Numbered from the stretch's first letter, positions 37,665 through 46,224 are shown. The stretch: DNA of 46,416 bases from Pseudomonadota bacterium (GCA_024743055.1 JANSXH010000021.1:1-46416), one strand, 5' to 3'. A program made the numbers and translations. Notes: generated by a model from the sequence alone, not told the origin.

Positions 37665-39287
37665 TTGTCAGAAATTAAGCTAAAGCGTTCAATCGGCCTG
37701 CTGGGATTGACCTTTGTCGCGATCAGCGGAATGCTCGGCTCCGGCTGGCTATTTGCGCCGGAACTAGTCGCCCAGAACGCTGGCCCTGCTGCCTTGATAT
37801 CCTGGGTCATCGGTGCCGTTGTCGTTCTATTGCTGGCGCTCACTTTTGCTGAAGTCAGTGCCATGTTACCTGTGGCTGGCGGGCTCGCCCAGGTTCCGCA
37901 TTTTAGCCATGGAAATGTTGTCAGCTCCGCCATGGGTTGGACAGCCTGGGTTGGCTACACCCTGACAGCGCCCATTGAAGTGGCCGCGATGTTAAACTAC
38001 GCTTCTGAATGGATACCGTTCGTCCAGAATTCAAGCGGTAAAGGCCTTAGCCCTCTAGGCGCTGTTTTCGCCCTCGGTGTCATGGCAGTAATGGTTGTGA
38101 TCAATGCCTGGGGAGTGGCTTTTTTCAGTCGTATCAACACCGGTCTGACCTGGATCAAGATCATCATTCCGACGACGATTGTCATCGCGTTCCTATTCGC
38201 CCGGTTCGAGCCGAGTAATTTCACGACGCCGACCTTTTCACCCTTCGGCTGGACAGGTATCCTTGCCGGAGTATCTACTGGCGGGGTCATATTTGCCTTT
38301 ATCGGATTTCGCCATGCCATTGATCTAGCAGGGGAAACCATTAAGCCGCATCGGAATATCCCGCTAGCACTCTGCCTGGGAATTTTCTTTTGTTTTCTGA
38401 TTTATGCAGGTGCCCAAATTGCCTATATAGGTGCCCTGCCCCCTGGCGCCCTGGAAGGCGGATGGAAAGCACTGGATGCGGGCCATGTTTATGGTCCCTT
38501 TGCTGCCCTGGGTTATTCCCTTGGAATTCTCTGGGTCATGAGCTTTATTTACGGCGGATCGATCATTGCCCCCTTTGGTGGTGGCCTGGTCGCCACCGGG
38601 TCCAACGCCCGCCTCGCACTTGCCCTGGCTAAAAACGGCCAGTTTCCGGCTTTTTTCTCCCGATTATCCCCGCGCGGTATCCCGCTCAACGCGCTTGTCA
38701 TGAACTGGGTTATTGGATCGGCCATGTTGTTCGTTCTAAAGTTTGAGGACATGCTTACCCTTAACGCGTCCTCAATCGTGTTGTCACTGACAGCAGGTCC
38801 CCTCGCTGTCTATGCCCTGCGCTCACAACTGGCGGAACGGGAAAGGTATTTTCGTATCCCGGCGGTCGCCATCGTGGCTCAGATAGCTTTTATTGCAGCA
38901 ACGATGACCCTCTATTGGAGTGGATGGAAAATTGTCGAAGTTCTCATTGGGCTTATTGCTGTCGGACTGGTGCTTTTCCTGACTCTCAGGCGCATTACCG
39001 ACGATCCCCGGCCACTAGATCTGAAAGAAGCCTTTTGGATTCCGCCATATCTGTTGATGCTGGGCTGTCTTTCCTATTTCGGGCATTTCGGAGGGACAGG
39101 TCTTATTCCCTTTGGCTGGGATCTCCTTATTGCTGCCGGGATCAGCATCCTCTCTTTTTTCCATGCCTATCACTGCAAACTACCGGCTGAGAAAGTCAGA
39201 ATATATGTATCCGAAGTGGAAATCGGCCGTGACGACACGACATTGGAGCCTTATGCCTACGAAAAAGAAGAGAAAGACGGCTCCTGA
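37665..39287 (+). CDS. APC-family amino-acid permease
   Basis: A 540-aa transporter with about twelve to fourteen membrane helices. The family signature is visible in GLTFVAISGMLGSGWLFAPE (TM1, Gly-rich unwound region) and FAFIGFRHAIDLAGETIKPH with RNIPLA (TM6 region). A hydrophilic tail of about 35 residues ends the protein. The start is an unusual TTG at 37665, supported by AAGGAAGG just upstream and by the preceding stop at 37652. It is probably co-transcribed with the amidotransferase. The substrate is unknown; YjeH, GABA/glutamate and polyamine exchangers are related groups. Confidence 0.92.
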   Translation: MSEIKLKRSIGLLGLTFVAISGMLGSGWLFAPELVAQNAGPAALISWVIGAVVVLLLALTFAEVSAMLPVAGGLAQVPHFSHGNVVSSAMGWTAWVGYTLTAPIEVAAMLNYASEWIPFVQNSSGKGLSPLGAVFALGVMAVMVVINAWGVAFFSRINTGLTWIKIIIPTTIVIAFLFARFEPSNFTTPTFSPFGWTGILAGVSTGGVIFAFIGFRHAIDLAGETIKPHRNIPLALCLGIFFCFLIYAGAQIAYIGALPPGALEGGWKALDAGHVYGPFAALGYSLGILWVMSFIYGGSIIAPFGGGLVATGSNARLALALAKNGQFPAFFSRLSPRGIPLNALVMNWVIGSAMLFVLKFEDMLTLNASSIVLSLTAGPLAVYALRSQLAERERYFRIPAVAIVAQIAFIAATMTLYWSGWKIVEVLIGLIAVGLVLFLTLRRITDDPRPLDLKEAFWIPPYLLMLGCLSYFGHFGGTGLIPFGWDLLIAAGISILSFFHAYHCKLPAEKVRIYVSEVEIGRDDTTLEPYAYEKEEKDGS

Positions 39288-39294
39288 AATATCC

Positions 39295-39328
39295 AAAAAA
39301 AAGGACCGGAGCCTGCGGGCTCCGATCC
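39295..39328 (-). terminator. Rho-independent terminator of the aldehyde dehydrogenase gene
   Basis: CGGAGCC (39307-39313) and GGCTCCG (39318-39324) form a GC-rich stem with loop TGCG, extended by GGA/TCC across one mismatch. On the minus strand it ends in eight T residues, encoded by the A-run at 39295-39302. It follows the stop at 39355. Confidence 0.88.
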
Positions 39329-39354
39329 TGATCAATTTCCTCAGCGAATTTGGC

Positions 39355-40794
39355 TTATTCTTCAGGCCAACCGCTGACGGATTTGACTTCCAGGAAATCT
39401 TCCAAGCCCCAGATACCGCCTTCACGGCCTGAACCGGACTGTTTGTAACCGCCAAAGGGTGCACCGGCACCACGTGGCTGACCGTTCATCTCAACCATGC
39501 CGGACCGCATTTCGCGGGCAACCCGACGGAGACGATCACCATCCTGGCTCTGGACATAGTTTGTCAGGCCGTAGGGTGTGTCATTAGCGATCTTGACCGC
39601 TTCCTCTTCAGATTCGAACGGAATGATGGACAAGACCGGACCAAAAATTTCTTCCTTGGCGATGGTCATCTCGTTATTCACATCGGCAAAGACAGTCGGC
39701 CGAACAAAATAGCCGCGGTTCAATCCTTCCGGACGACCAGTTCCACCAGCCACGAGGCGAGCCCCTTCGTCGATCCCTTTTTGGATCAAGTCTTGTATCT
39801 TGTTGAACTGGATCTCGCTAACGGCCGGACCGATATGACGGCCTTCCTCATTCGAGGGGGCGACCTTTGTTGCTTCCGCGACCTGCTTCGCTGTCTCGAC
39901 AGCCTGGTCATATATGCCACTCTGGACAAGCATCCGGGTTGGAGCATTGCAGGACTGACCGGTGTTATTGAAGCACTGCAAAGCACCGCGCTTAACGGCT
40001 TTCTCATCGGCATCGGCGAAGATCAGGTTGGCACCCTTACCGCCCAGTTCCAAATGCACTCGCTTGACCGAGTCAGCTGCATTCTTGGAGATGGCAATCC
40101 CGGCCCGGGTTGATCCGGTGAAGGAAACCATGTCCACATCCGGATGACCGGACAGTTGCGTCCCGACACCAAGCCCATCACCATTGACCAGATTGAACAC
40201 ACCGGCAGGAACGCCCGCGGCATCGACAATCTCTGCAAACAAGTAAGAGGAGAGAGGTGCAACTTCGGACGGCTTCAGGACCATCGTATTCCCGGTTAGC
40301 AGCGCCGGAATAACTTTCAAGGTGACCTGGTTCATCGGCCAGTTCCAGGGCGTGATCAAAGCGCAAACGCCAACCGGCTCATAGAGGATCCGATCGTTCG
40401 GCGCCCGGTCACTCAGCATCCGGTCGAATTCAAACGAGCTGAAGGAGCGCATGAAGTTCTTGATATGATACGAGCCGGAGGTCACCTGCTGGGCTTTGGC
40501 CATATCGATGGGCGCGCCCATTTCAAGGCTGATGGCCTTGGCCATATCCTCGGCTCGTTCATTATAAATCTCGAAGATTTTCTCGACATAACCCAGGCGC
40601 TCTTCCTTTGGCAGGCCGGACCAGCCCGCGAAAGCTGCCTTGGCTGCCGCAACAGCTGCATCCGTATCTGACTGGCCTCCCAGAGAAATGACTGCGCATA
40701 CCTCTTCATTGGACGGATCGATCACATCGAAATCATTGGCCGTGGCAGGCGCGACCCATGTGCCGTTAATGTAGAACTCACGTTTTTCTAACAT
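39355..40794 (-). CDS. NAD(P)-dependent aldehyde dehydrogenase
   Basis: A 479-aa ALDH-superfamily enzyme of normal length. The catalytic Cys282 lies in NNTGQSCNAPTR, the general base Glu249 in LELGGKG, and Asn151 in TPWNWP. The cofactor loop is FTGSTRAG. It oxidises an aldehyde to a carboxylic acid; the specificity is unclear, with similarity of feel to broad aldehyde or semialdehyde dehydrogenases. It is monocistronic, with AAGGGAAAC before the ATG and a strong terminator. Confidence 0.95.
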   Translation of the reverse strand: MLEKREFYINGTWVAPATANDFDVIDPSNEEVCAVISLGGQSDTDAAVAAAKAAFAGWSGLPKEERLGYVEKIFEIYNERAEDMAKAISLEMGAPIDMAKAQQVTSGSYHIKNFMRSFSSFEFDRMLSDRAPNDRILYEPVGVCALITPWNWPMNQVTLKVIPALLTGNTMVLKPSEVAPLSSYLFAEIVDAAGVPAGVFNLVNGDGLGVGTQLSGHPDVDMVSFTGSTRAGIAISKNAADSVKRVHLELGGKGANLIFADADEKAVKRGALQCFNNTGQSCNAPTRMLVQSGIYDQAVETAKQVAEATKVAPSNEEGRHIGPAVSEIQFNKIQDLIQKGIDEGARLVAGGTGRPEGLNRGYFVRPTVFADVNNEMTIAKEEIFGPVLSIIPFESEEEAVKIANDTPYGLTNYVQSQDGDRLRRVAREMRSGMVEMNGQPRGAGAPFGGYKQSGSGREGGIWGLEDFLEVKSVSGWPEE

Positions 40795-41248
40795 GTTTGT
40801 TTCCCTTTTTTGAATAGACCGGACAAGCCGGTTTTCGACCTTGATGTTTGAAGATTGGATGAGACGTCTTGTGTTTACGATTACCGTTTTGTTTTTTTAT
40901 ACCTTAGGTGACGGATCTACCTCCTATTCTACCCTGCTTATTGGGGCTCTTGCAAAAGGAAGTTTTCCATCGGTGCGCCGTATCTTTTCAGCTAACTCTG
41001 ATTGGTGGGGAAGTCAAGGTTCCGATCTCTTGAGAGGGGTCTATGCGCATAAAATTTTTGCAGACAGTTGAATTCCATTTCTGGTCTGGTCTGAGAAATT
41101 GGTGCTATTTAGTTGACTCCGTCAACAAGTTTGTTGACAGAGTCAACTTGTTTAGCCTCCCCAGCATCGCCGAAACATGAACAGTGGCCTTGACCCGTGA
41201 CGATTACTCGCAAAGAATGTCATATAATATCTGATAAGAGGATGGGCC
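40795..41248. other. Intergenic region with a double palindromic operator
   Basis: These 454 bases lie between the leftward ALDH gene and the rightward DUF1194 gene. A 76-codon frame at 40841-41071 has no ribosome site or family likeness and is not accepted. The notable content is the pair of palindromes at 41111-41148, described separately. Nothing else stands out. Confidence 0.55.
41111..41148. promoter_or_regulatory. Tandem palindromes GTTGAC-N3-GTCAAC
   Basis: Two 15-bp palindromes, GTTGACTCCGTCAAC (41112-41126) and GTTGACAGAGTCAAC (41133-41147), have centres 21 bp apart, two helical turns. Together they also form a near-perfect 17-bp hairpin with a 4-base loop. This looks like a two-site operator for a dimeric MarR- or TetR-type repressor. 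It lies about 100 bp upstream of the DUF1194 gene and about 320 bp upstream of the ALDH gene. Confidence 0.65.
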
Positions 41249-41983
41249 ATGTTCCAACGATACTTACAGTTTTTATTACTGATCATTCCCCTGACCTGGC
41301 CTCTATCTGTCGCTGCTGAAGACGAGAAAACCGTCAGTCTGGAACTGGTTCTTCTGGCAGATGCGACAGGCTCTATCGACGACGCCGAGATCCTTTTTCA
41401 AAGGGAGGGATATGCAAAATCTCTTGTCACTCAAGAGGTTATCTCGGCCATAACCAATTCCATCTACGGTCAGATCGCCCTCACCTATGTGGAATGGGGC
41501 GATGCGGGATCCCAAGATGTGGTCGTGGATTGGCAGATTATTGACGGGCCAGAAAGTGCCCGCCAGTTTGCTGAGGATCTTCTCGCCGCGCCGCGAAGAG
41601 CACGCGGTTTCAATGCCATAGGCTCGGCCCTTTTATTTGGCAAAAGCCTTATTGAAAACAACAACATATGGGGATTTCGGAAAGTCATCGACATCTCCGC
41701 CGACAGCGCCAATAACTGGGATGGACTGCCCATAGAAACTGCGCGCGACATCGTGGTCGGCGCCGATATCACCATCAACGGCCTCGCCGTCCTGTGCCGA
41801 TATTGCTCCGGCCGGCCCATCGATTATGACCTGGAGCTGGCCTTTCAAAACCAGATTATTGGCGGCAACGGCGCCTTCGTCATCACCGCCGACAGCGCCA
41901 CCACCTTCACCGACGCCGTCCGCAGAAAGCTCATCCTGGAAATCGCCGACAATCCGGACGTCAAAAAACCACCCTTGCTATAG
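41249..41983 (+). CDS. Exported DUF1194 / von Willebrand factor A-like protein
   Basis: A 244-aa protein with a signal peptide (residues 1-22, ending SVAAED). The mature part starts VSLELVLLADATGSIDDAEI; the D-x-T-G-S run is a variant of the metal-adhesion DxSxS site of vWA domains. Further matches are QIALTYVEWGDAGSQ, AIGSALLFGKSLIE and KVIDISADSANN. This fits the DUF1194 family common in Alphaproteobacteria, whose role is unknown; ligand or protein binding in the periplasm is plausible. The double palindrome at 41111-41148 lies just upstream. Confidence 0.85.
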   Translation: MFQRYLQFLLLIIPLTWPLSVAAEDEKTVSLELVLLADATGSIDDAEILFQREGYAKSLVTQEVISAITNSIYGQIALTYVEWGDAGSQDVVVDWQIIDGPESARQFAEDLLAAPRRARGFNAIGSALLFGKSLIENNNIWGFRKVIDISADSANNWDGLPIETARDIVVGADITINGLAVLCRYCSGRPIDYDLELAFQNQIIGGNGAFVITADSATTFTDAVRRKLILEIADNPDVKKPPLL

Positions 41984-42009
41984 AGCAGTCATTGTCCAGC
42001 CAGTGCCAC

Positions 42010-42648
42010 CTAGGTTCTTTGCTGCAATGCCCAACGTACGACACCGCCGACCCAGATAAATCCGAGGATCCCTCCCACATACACATTCATCGTGCCACCG
42101 GGAGCGAAAAATCCGGTTTGCCCGAAAACAGTCACGGTTTCAATGGCTTGCTCCAAGGCGAATAGGCAGCTAAGCCCGGTAAGCCAGCGGGGTATGACGG
42201 GCGATTTGCCAAATCCAAGCGCTGCCACCGCGCCTGCCATGGCTGTGGTTGACCCATTAACCAGAGGTCCCCAAAAAGCGGCGATATCAAAAACCAGGCG
42301 GGCAACGGCGGGATCCAGATCTTGCGGATGAAATGCTAATCCAGCCCAGATCCAGGCCTGCACTTGAGCGGTGATGGCAAATCCGAGAACACCGGCGAAA
42401 AAGATGAGGCGGTTGGGTTCCGGTAGTAACGTCGCCACCTGCCCCCCAAATATACACAGGCCAAGTGACACAAAAACGCCGGTCCAGGCGTAGGCCTGCG
42501 CCCGGATACCATTATTGGAGAACCATTGAAGGACCTCCTCTCCTGAAGACTCGATGGCAGGCACCCCATCCCCGAGGGCCACAAATCCTGCGACATAGAA
42601 CGCTCCCGTGAGCAGAATGTTGATGAGGAGTATCCGGGAAAATGTCAT
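42010..42648 (-). CDS. Multi-pass hypothetical membrane protein
   Basis: I do not recognise a named family. The 212-aa protein has about six hydrophobic segments (for example ILLINILLTGAFYVAGFVAL, AYAWTGVFVSLGLCIFGG, LIFFAGVLGFAI and MNVYVGGILGFIWVGGVV), so it is an inner-membrane protein without a soluble domain. It follows the two-domain VOC gene by 12 bp on the same strand and is probably co-transcribed. It converges with the DUF1194 gene, with 26 bp between them. Its transport or sensor role cannot be told. Confidence 0.78.
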   Translation of the reverse strand: MTFSRILLINILLTGAFYVAGFVALGDGVPAIESSGEEVLQWFSNNGIRAQAYAWTGVFVSLGLCIFGGQVATLLPEPNRLIFFAGVLGFAITAQVQAWIWAGLAFHPQDLDPAVARLVFDIAAFWGPLVNGSTTAMAGAVAALGFGKSPVIPRWLTGLSCLFALEQAIETVTVFGQTGFFAPGGTMNVYVGGILGFIWVGGVVRWALQQRT

Positions 42649-42660
42649 GGTTTGTTCCGC

Positions 42661-43416
42661 CTAAGATAGTCGATCAATATCAATTATTTCAGTCCTTCCA
42701 TCTCCATCAGAAAAGCTTAACGCCGCAAATCCTGCTTCTTCATCCGATGATTTGCGGAGCTCCCCTTCCCGATGAAGATGCTGTAATTCCAGCAATGGAT
42801 AAGTCCGTGCCCATAGCCATTCCCGGTTTTCAACTGCCTCCAGATCAGGGTTTGGCAATGGCTCCTCACTCCAGGTGAAAAAATACAAAGTAAAGCCATA
42901 GTCCGGAACCGGCTGAACCGACATCAACCTAAGTCCCAGCTCTCCTTCCAGATAAGGCCGGCAGGCCTCAATATCCCGTAAGCGCAGGGTAATATGGGCG
43001 AGGGTTGCCTGACTGCCTATTGGATGGCCCTCTGGAACGTCCCCTTCCCGCCCTTCAAAACCCTGTTGCAATAGCTCTATGGAATTGCCCGCTGGATCTT
43101 GCAAATGGCAGAGATATCCGATCTCCTGAAATTGTCGAGGCTCCGATACCGAGCAACCTTCCGTCAAAAGGAACTGGACAGCTGCATCGAGGTTTTTGAC
43201 TGTAATTCCAACCTTCCAGTAGAAATCATCTCCTTGCGGATCCCGATGTTGATAGTCTCCCGCTTCAAAGGAAATGCGGATCCTCGCGCCCCCATACCCA
43301 TAGCAGATTCTCTGCTCATCTAAGGTCTCCGTCATGCCGAGAAGAGTGCAATAAAATGCAGTCAGCTCGTTTATATGGGCCGTGCGAAAATGAATTTCAC
43401 TAAAAGTTTTCACCAT
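42661..43416 (-). CDS. Two-domain VOC (glyoxalase/dioxygenase-like) protein
   Basis: A roughly 251-aa cytosolic protein with two VOC modules. The first (about 1-115) has FSEIHFRTAHINELTAFYCTLLGM and ends in LCHLQDPAGNSIELLQQ, with the Glu metal ligand. The second (about 130-251) has ATLAHITLRLRDIEACRPYL. This layout suits glyoxalase I-like or extradiol dioxygenase-like enzymes. The start is uncertain: GGAGG sits 1-4 bases ahead of ATG 43416 and GTG 43413, while GTG 43437 would include that site. It is the first gene of a pair with the membrane protein. Confidence 0.82.
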   Translation of the reverse strand: MVKTFSEIHFRTAHINELTAFYCTLLGMTETLDEQRICYGYGGARIRISFEAGDYQHRDPQGDDFYWKVGITVKNLDAAVQFLLTEGCSVSEPRQFQEIGYLCHLQDPAGNSIELLQQGFEGREGDVPEGHPIGSQATLAHITLRLRDIEACRPYLEGELGLRLMSVQPVPDYGFTLYFFTWSEEPLPNPDLEAVENREWLWARTYPLLELQHLHREGELRKSSDEEAGFAALSFSDGDGRTEIIDIDRLS

Positions 43417-43594
43417 GCCTCCAAGTGTAATAGGCACCTATTCTACTACATGAAAAAACCACTCACACGGAGTAATATTCCAGGAGGCATTTAAACTTCC
43501 GAGTTTTTAACTTTGAGAGGATTTTCTTGCCTGAGCGGGGTGAGCCACTCATGAGCTGGAACATCCGGATTTTACACTTAGGGTATCGATAGAG

Positions 43595-43641
43595 GGTAGC
43601 AACCTGCATGGGAGAGAAAGTGGGGTGAGCAGGTTGCTACC
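43595..43641. repeat. 13-bp perfect inverted repeat after the AhpD-like gene
   Basis: GGTAGCAACCTGC (43595-43607) and GCAGGTTGCTACC (43629-43641) are exact inverse complements around a 21-base spacer. The right arm lies 7 bases past the stop of the AhpD-like gene. No T-run follows on either strand, so it is not a standard terminator. Confidence 0.6.
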
Positions 43642-43648
43642 GGTTAGA

Positions 43649-44215
43649 TTACGCCGCGACACTGTCCTCAGCGGACCAGACGTTTGCCTGGAAAGCCGGA
43701 TCAACTGTCGTTTTAGCGATATGATTTGTGTAGTTGGACATGACCTTCAAGCTAGTGGCGAGAATGACTTCCAGAACCGTTTGTTTGGTGTAACCAGCTG
43801 CCAGAAAAGCCTCTATGTCAGATTCTTCCGGCCATCCCCGCTTCTCGTTGATAACCTCTGCGAATACACGCAAAGCTTCGAGTTTCGGATCCGCGATAGA
43901 TGTCCCGCTCCGAAGCGCCTCGATCACATCGGCCGGCACGTTCGCCATTTGCGAGATCGTCGTATGCGCTGCCATGCAATAGGTGCAGCCGTTCAGACGA
44001 TTATTTGTCATCAGGATGATCTGGCGCTCGGTTTCACTAAGGTCTGATTTATTTAAGATACCTGAGAGAGTAAGATAGCCTTCAAGCAGTGCCGGTGATT
44101 CAGCCATCGTGCCGAGTAAATTCGCCTCAAAACCAAATGCTTTTTTGGCGCCTTCCAGGAAGGGTTTGGAGGCTGCTGGGGCTGTATCGATTTTATAAGT
44201 GGTGAATGTTGTCAT
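43649..44215 (-). CDS. Carboxymuconolactone decarboxylase / AhpD-like protein
   Basis: A 188-aa CMD-fold protein. The AhpD redox motif is present as NGCTYCMAAHT, a CxxC followed by His, within LMTNNRLNGCTYCMAAHTTI, supporting thiol-dependent hydroperoxidase activity rather than lactone decarboxylation. Additional typical elements are KPFLEGAKKAFGF near the N-terminus and YTKQTVLEVILATSLKVMSNY. Its promoter has two operator-like sites, one sharing 18 identical bases with the promoter of the adjacent TetR gene, so it is most likely that regulator's target. Confidence 0.92.
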   Translation of the reverse strand: MTTFTTYKIDTAPAASKPFLEGAKKAFGFEANLLGTMAESPALLEGYLTLSGILNKSDLSETERQIILMTNNRLNGCTYCMAAHTTISQMANVPADVIEALRSGTSIADPKLEALRVFAEVINEKRGWPEESDIEAFLAAGYTKQTVLEVILATSLKVMSNYTNHIAKTTVDPAFQANVWSAEDSVAA

Positions 44216-44241
44216 GGGTTGTCTCCGTCAGAAAGATTGTT

Positions 44242-44257
44242 TGTACTGGTTGGTACA
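44242..44257. promoter_or_regulatory. TetR operator-like site 1
   Basis: TGTACTGGTTGGTACA has inverted TGTAC/GTACA arms and resembles site 2 in its right half. It lies 27 bases upstream of the AhpD-like start codon. Confidence 0.5.
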
Positions 44258-44277
44258 GAAACGTATATAGTTATTTG

Positions 44278-44295
44278 TACCAATTGGTCAAGACT
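44278..44295. promoter_or_regulatory. TetR operator-like site 2
   Basis: TACCAATTGGTCAAGACT contains the 10-bp palindrome ACCAATTGGT. The same 18 bases recur exactly at 44956-44973, ahead of the TetR gene. Located between the TetR stop and the AhpD-like start. Confidence 0.65.
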
Positions 44296-44322
44296 TTCCC
44301 AAAAAAATTTTGATCTTTTATT

Positions 44323-44904
44323 TTATGTTATTAAATCAACAGCTTGCGCCTTGATCACCTCAAGTTCATCACTGGAAGAGACCCCTCTGGAGAGGACGCG
44401 CAGACCGACAACAAGAGTCATAAGACCTTTTGAAGCCACTGCCGGGTCGACAGTCTTGGGGATGTCCCCGCTCTTCTGACCCCGAATGATTTGTTCTTTG
44501 AAAAAAGCCTCGATATCTGCCAGGGCCGAACTCACCGTCTCTGCTGTGTTGCTATCAAGATTAGGCAGGTCGAGTGCTGTATTGACGAACAAGCAGCCCT
44601 TCTTTTCCTCATCCTCCCGGCTTTGAGCGATAATGAGATCAAAAAGTGCGGTAATTGCCGAAACAGCGTCCTGCATTTGCGACAGGCGATAAAGGGTCGC
44701 CTTATGCTGCTCTCTTTTATATTTCTGTAAGCCGAGGGTGAAAAGTTTCTTTTTGCTGCCAAAGGCATTGTAGAAACTGCCCTTATTAATGCCGGTGGCC
44801 TTCAACAGGTCCGCCAAGGACGCGGCCTCATAGCCTTTCGCCCAAAAAACCTCTGTTGCGCGGTCTATGGCCTCATCGATATCAAACGATTTTTCCCATG
44901 GCAT
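44323..44904 (-). CDS. TetR/AcrR-family transcriptional regulator
   Basis: A 193-aa regulator. The N-terminal helix-turn-helix is canonical: DEAIDRATEVFWAKGYEAAS, then LADLLKATGINKGSFYNAFG with SKKKLF. The C-terminal ligand domain, with a Cys in KKGCLFVNTALD, fits the AcuR/YxaF/NemR-like group. AGGAG precedes the ATG at 44904. Its own promoter carries the 18-base sequence also found before the downstream AhpD-like gene, so it likely represses both and is released by an electrophile or peroxide signal. That last point is inference from the target's family. Confidence 0.93.
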   Translation of the reverse strand: MPWEKSFDIDEAIDRATEVFWAKGYEAASLADLLKATGINKGSFYNAFGSKKKLFTLGLQKYKREQHKATLYRLSQMQDAVSAITALFDLIIAQSREDEEKKGCLFVNTALDLPNLDSNTAETVSSALADIEAFFKEQIIRGQKSGDIPKTVDPAVASKGLMTLVVGLRVLSRGVSSSDELEVIKAQAVDLIT

Positions 44905-44955
44905 GGCAAACTCCTATACCTGAAAGGTACAATATCTCTTTACATAGGTGTTTTA

Positions 44956-44973
44956 TACCAATTGGTCAAGACT
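44956..44973. promoter_or_regulatory. TetR operator-like site 3 (autoregulatory)
   Basis: TACCAATTGGTCAAGACT is identical to site 2 and lies 52 bases upstream of the TetR start. A related inverted pair, TACC-TGAAA-GGTA, overlaps the ribosome site region at 44917-44929. Confidence 0.65.
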
Positions 44974-45079
44974 GATCAGGTGGACGCCCTGCCCTTACCT
45001 GAAGCCCTTGAATTAATGCTTCGAATTCTTGGCAGCATGGGCTAATCATGAGAGAGCTTCAAGATGAAGGACCCGCTTT

Positions 45080-46219
45080 ATGACAACTTTGCCTGATTTT
45101 CGACTGGAAACACATTTCTCCAAATGGGAATTCAAAGCGCGCTATCATTTGACTGCATCGGATGCGGAGAGCATGTCTATGCGCGATCTGCTGGCCATGG
45201 CCTCGGAGGAAGAACGGGAGGCGTTTGAAGGCATGTGGCTCGGCTATACAGAGACTTTCGGGGCATCTGATCTTCGTGATGTGATTGCGACGACCTATAC
45301 GAACCAGACCAGCTCTAACATCTTGTGTTTTGCCGGCGCAAGCGAAGGTATTTTTGCCGCCAACACTGTCCTTTTGGATCGCGACAGCCATGCCATTGTG
45401 GTCACCCCGAACTATCAGTCCCACGAAACGCTGCCTGTTGCGATTTGCGAGGCAACCGGTGTTCCCCTTGATCCCGATGATAACTGGTCACTCGATATCG
45501 ACCGGATTGCCGGTGCGATCCGTCCCAATACACGCCTGGTCACCATCAACTTCCCTCATAACCCTACAGGCACAATACTTCCTCTTGACAGATATCAGGC
45601 ATTGGTCGAGCTATGTCGCAAATACGGGATCTATATTCTGCATGATGAGATTTTTAACGGGCTTGGCCCGAGCGGCACAGAGCATCTGCCGTTCATCGCG
45701 GATATCTATGAGCGCGGCCTCTCGTTGAATGTTTTGTCAAAGTCCTATGGCCTACCAGGCCTGCGGATAGGCTGGATTGCCTGTCAGGACACCGAAGTCT
45801 TATCGAAGATGGAACGCATGAAGCATTATCTGTCGATCTGCAACTCCGGTCCAAGCGAGCGGCTTGCCATGATTGCCCTTCGGAACCGCCAGAAGATTTA
45901 CAGCCGCAACTGCGCCATCGTTGATGAGAATCTGCCGAAATGGGATGCCTTCTTCGCCCGCCATCCGGATCTGTTTGACTGGCGGCATCCCAATGGGTCC
46001 TGCATGGCCTTCCCGCGCTACAAAGGCGCTGACGGCGTTGAAGCTTTCACGAAAACCCTGGTCGAGGAAAGCGGCGTGCTGTTTTTACCGAGCACAATCT
46101 ATTCCTCCGACCTCGGCCCCACCCCCACAGACCGCTTCCGTCTCGGTTGCGGCCGCTCCGGCCTGGATGAAGGGATCGCAGTTCTTGATGCCTATCTGAT
46201 GAAGAACAAACAGGAATAG
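45080..46219 (+). CDS. PLP-dependent class I/II aminotransferase
   Basis: A 379-aa fold-type I enzyme. Cofactor residues are clear: Asn161 in FPHNPTGT, Asp189 in ILHDEIFNGLG, Lys221 in VLSKSYGLPGLRIGW and Arg229. A substrate-carboxylate Arg is likely in RFRLGCGRSG near the C-terminus. It transfers an amino group between an amino acid and a 2-oxo acid. The N-terminus (LPDFRLETHFSKWEFKARYHL) resembles the CapB-type aminotransferases described as mimosinase- or capreomycidine-like, but the substrate is open. AAGGA lies about ten bases upstream. It is monocistronic, divergent from the TetR gene. Confidence 0.92.
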   Translation: MTTLPDFRLETHFSKWEFKARYHLTASDAESMSMRDLLAMASEEEREAFEGMWLGYTETFGASDLRDVIATTYTNQTSSNILCFAGASEGIFAANTVLLDRDSHAIVVTPNYQSHETLPVAICEATGVPLDPDDNWSLDIDRIAGAIRPNTRLVTINFPHNPTGTILPLDRYQALVELCRKYGIYILHDEIFNGLGPSGTEHLPFIADIYERGLSLNVLSKSYGLPGLRIGWIACQDTEVLSKMERMKHYLSICNSGPSERLAMIALRNRQKIYSRNCAIVDENLPKWDAFFARHPDLFDWRHPNGSCMAFPRYKGADGVEAFTKTLVEESGVLFLPSTIYSSDLGPTPTDRFRLGCGRSGLDEGIAVLDAYLMKNKQE

Positions 46220-46224
46220 CCTTC

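Noticed and set aside
40841..41071. A 76-codon frame between the ALDH and DUF1194 genes
   Set aside because: There is no credible ribosome site, no family likeness and a composition unlike neighbouring proteins; the region looks regulatory.
41134..41139. TTGACA inside the second palindrome as a -35 promoter box
   Set aside because: No acceptable -10 hexamer lies 16-18 bases downstream; the motif is explained by the palindrome.
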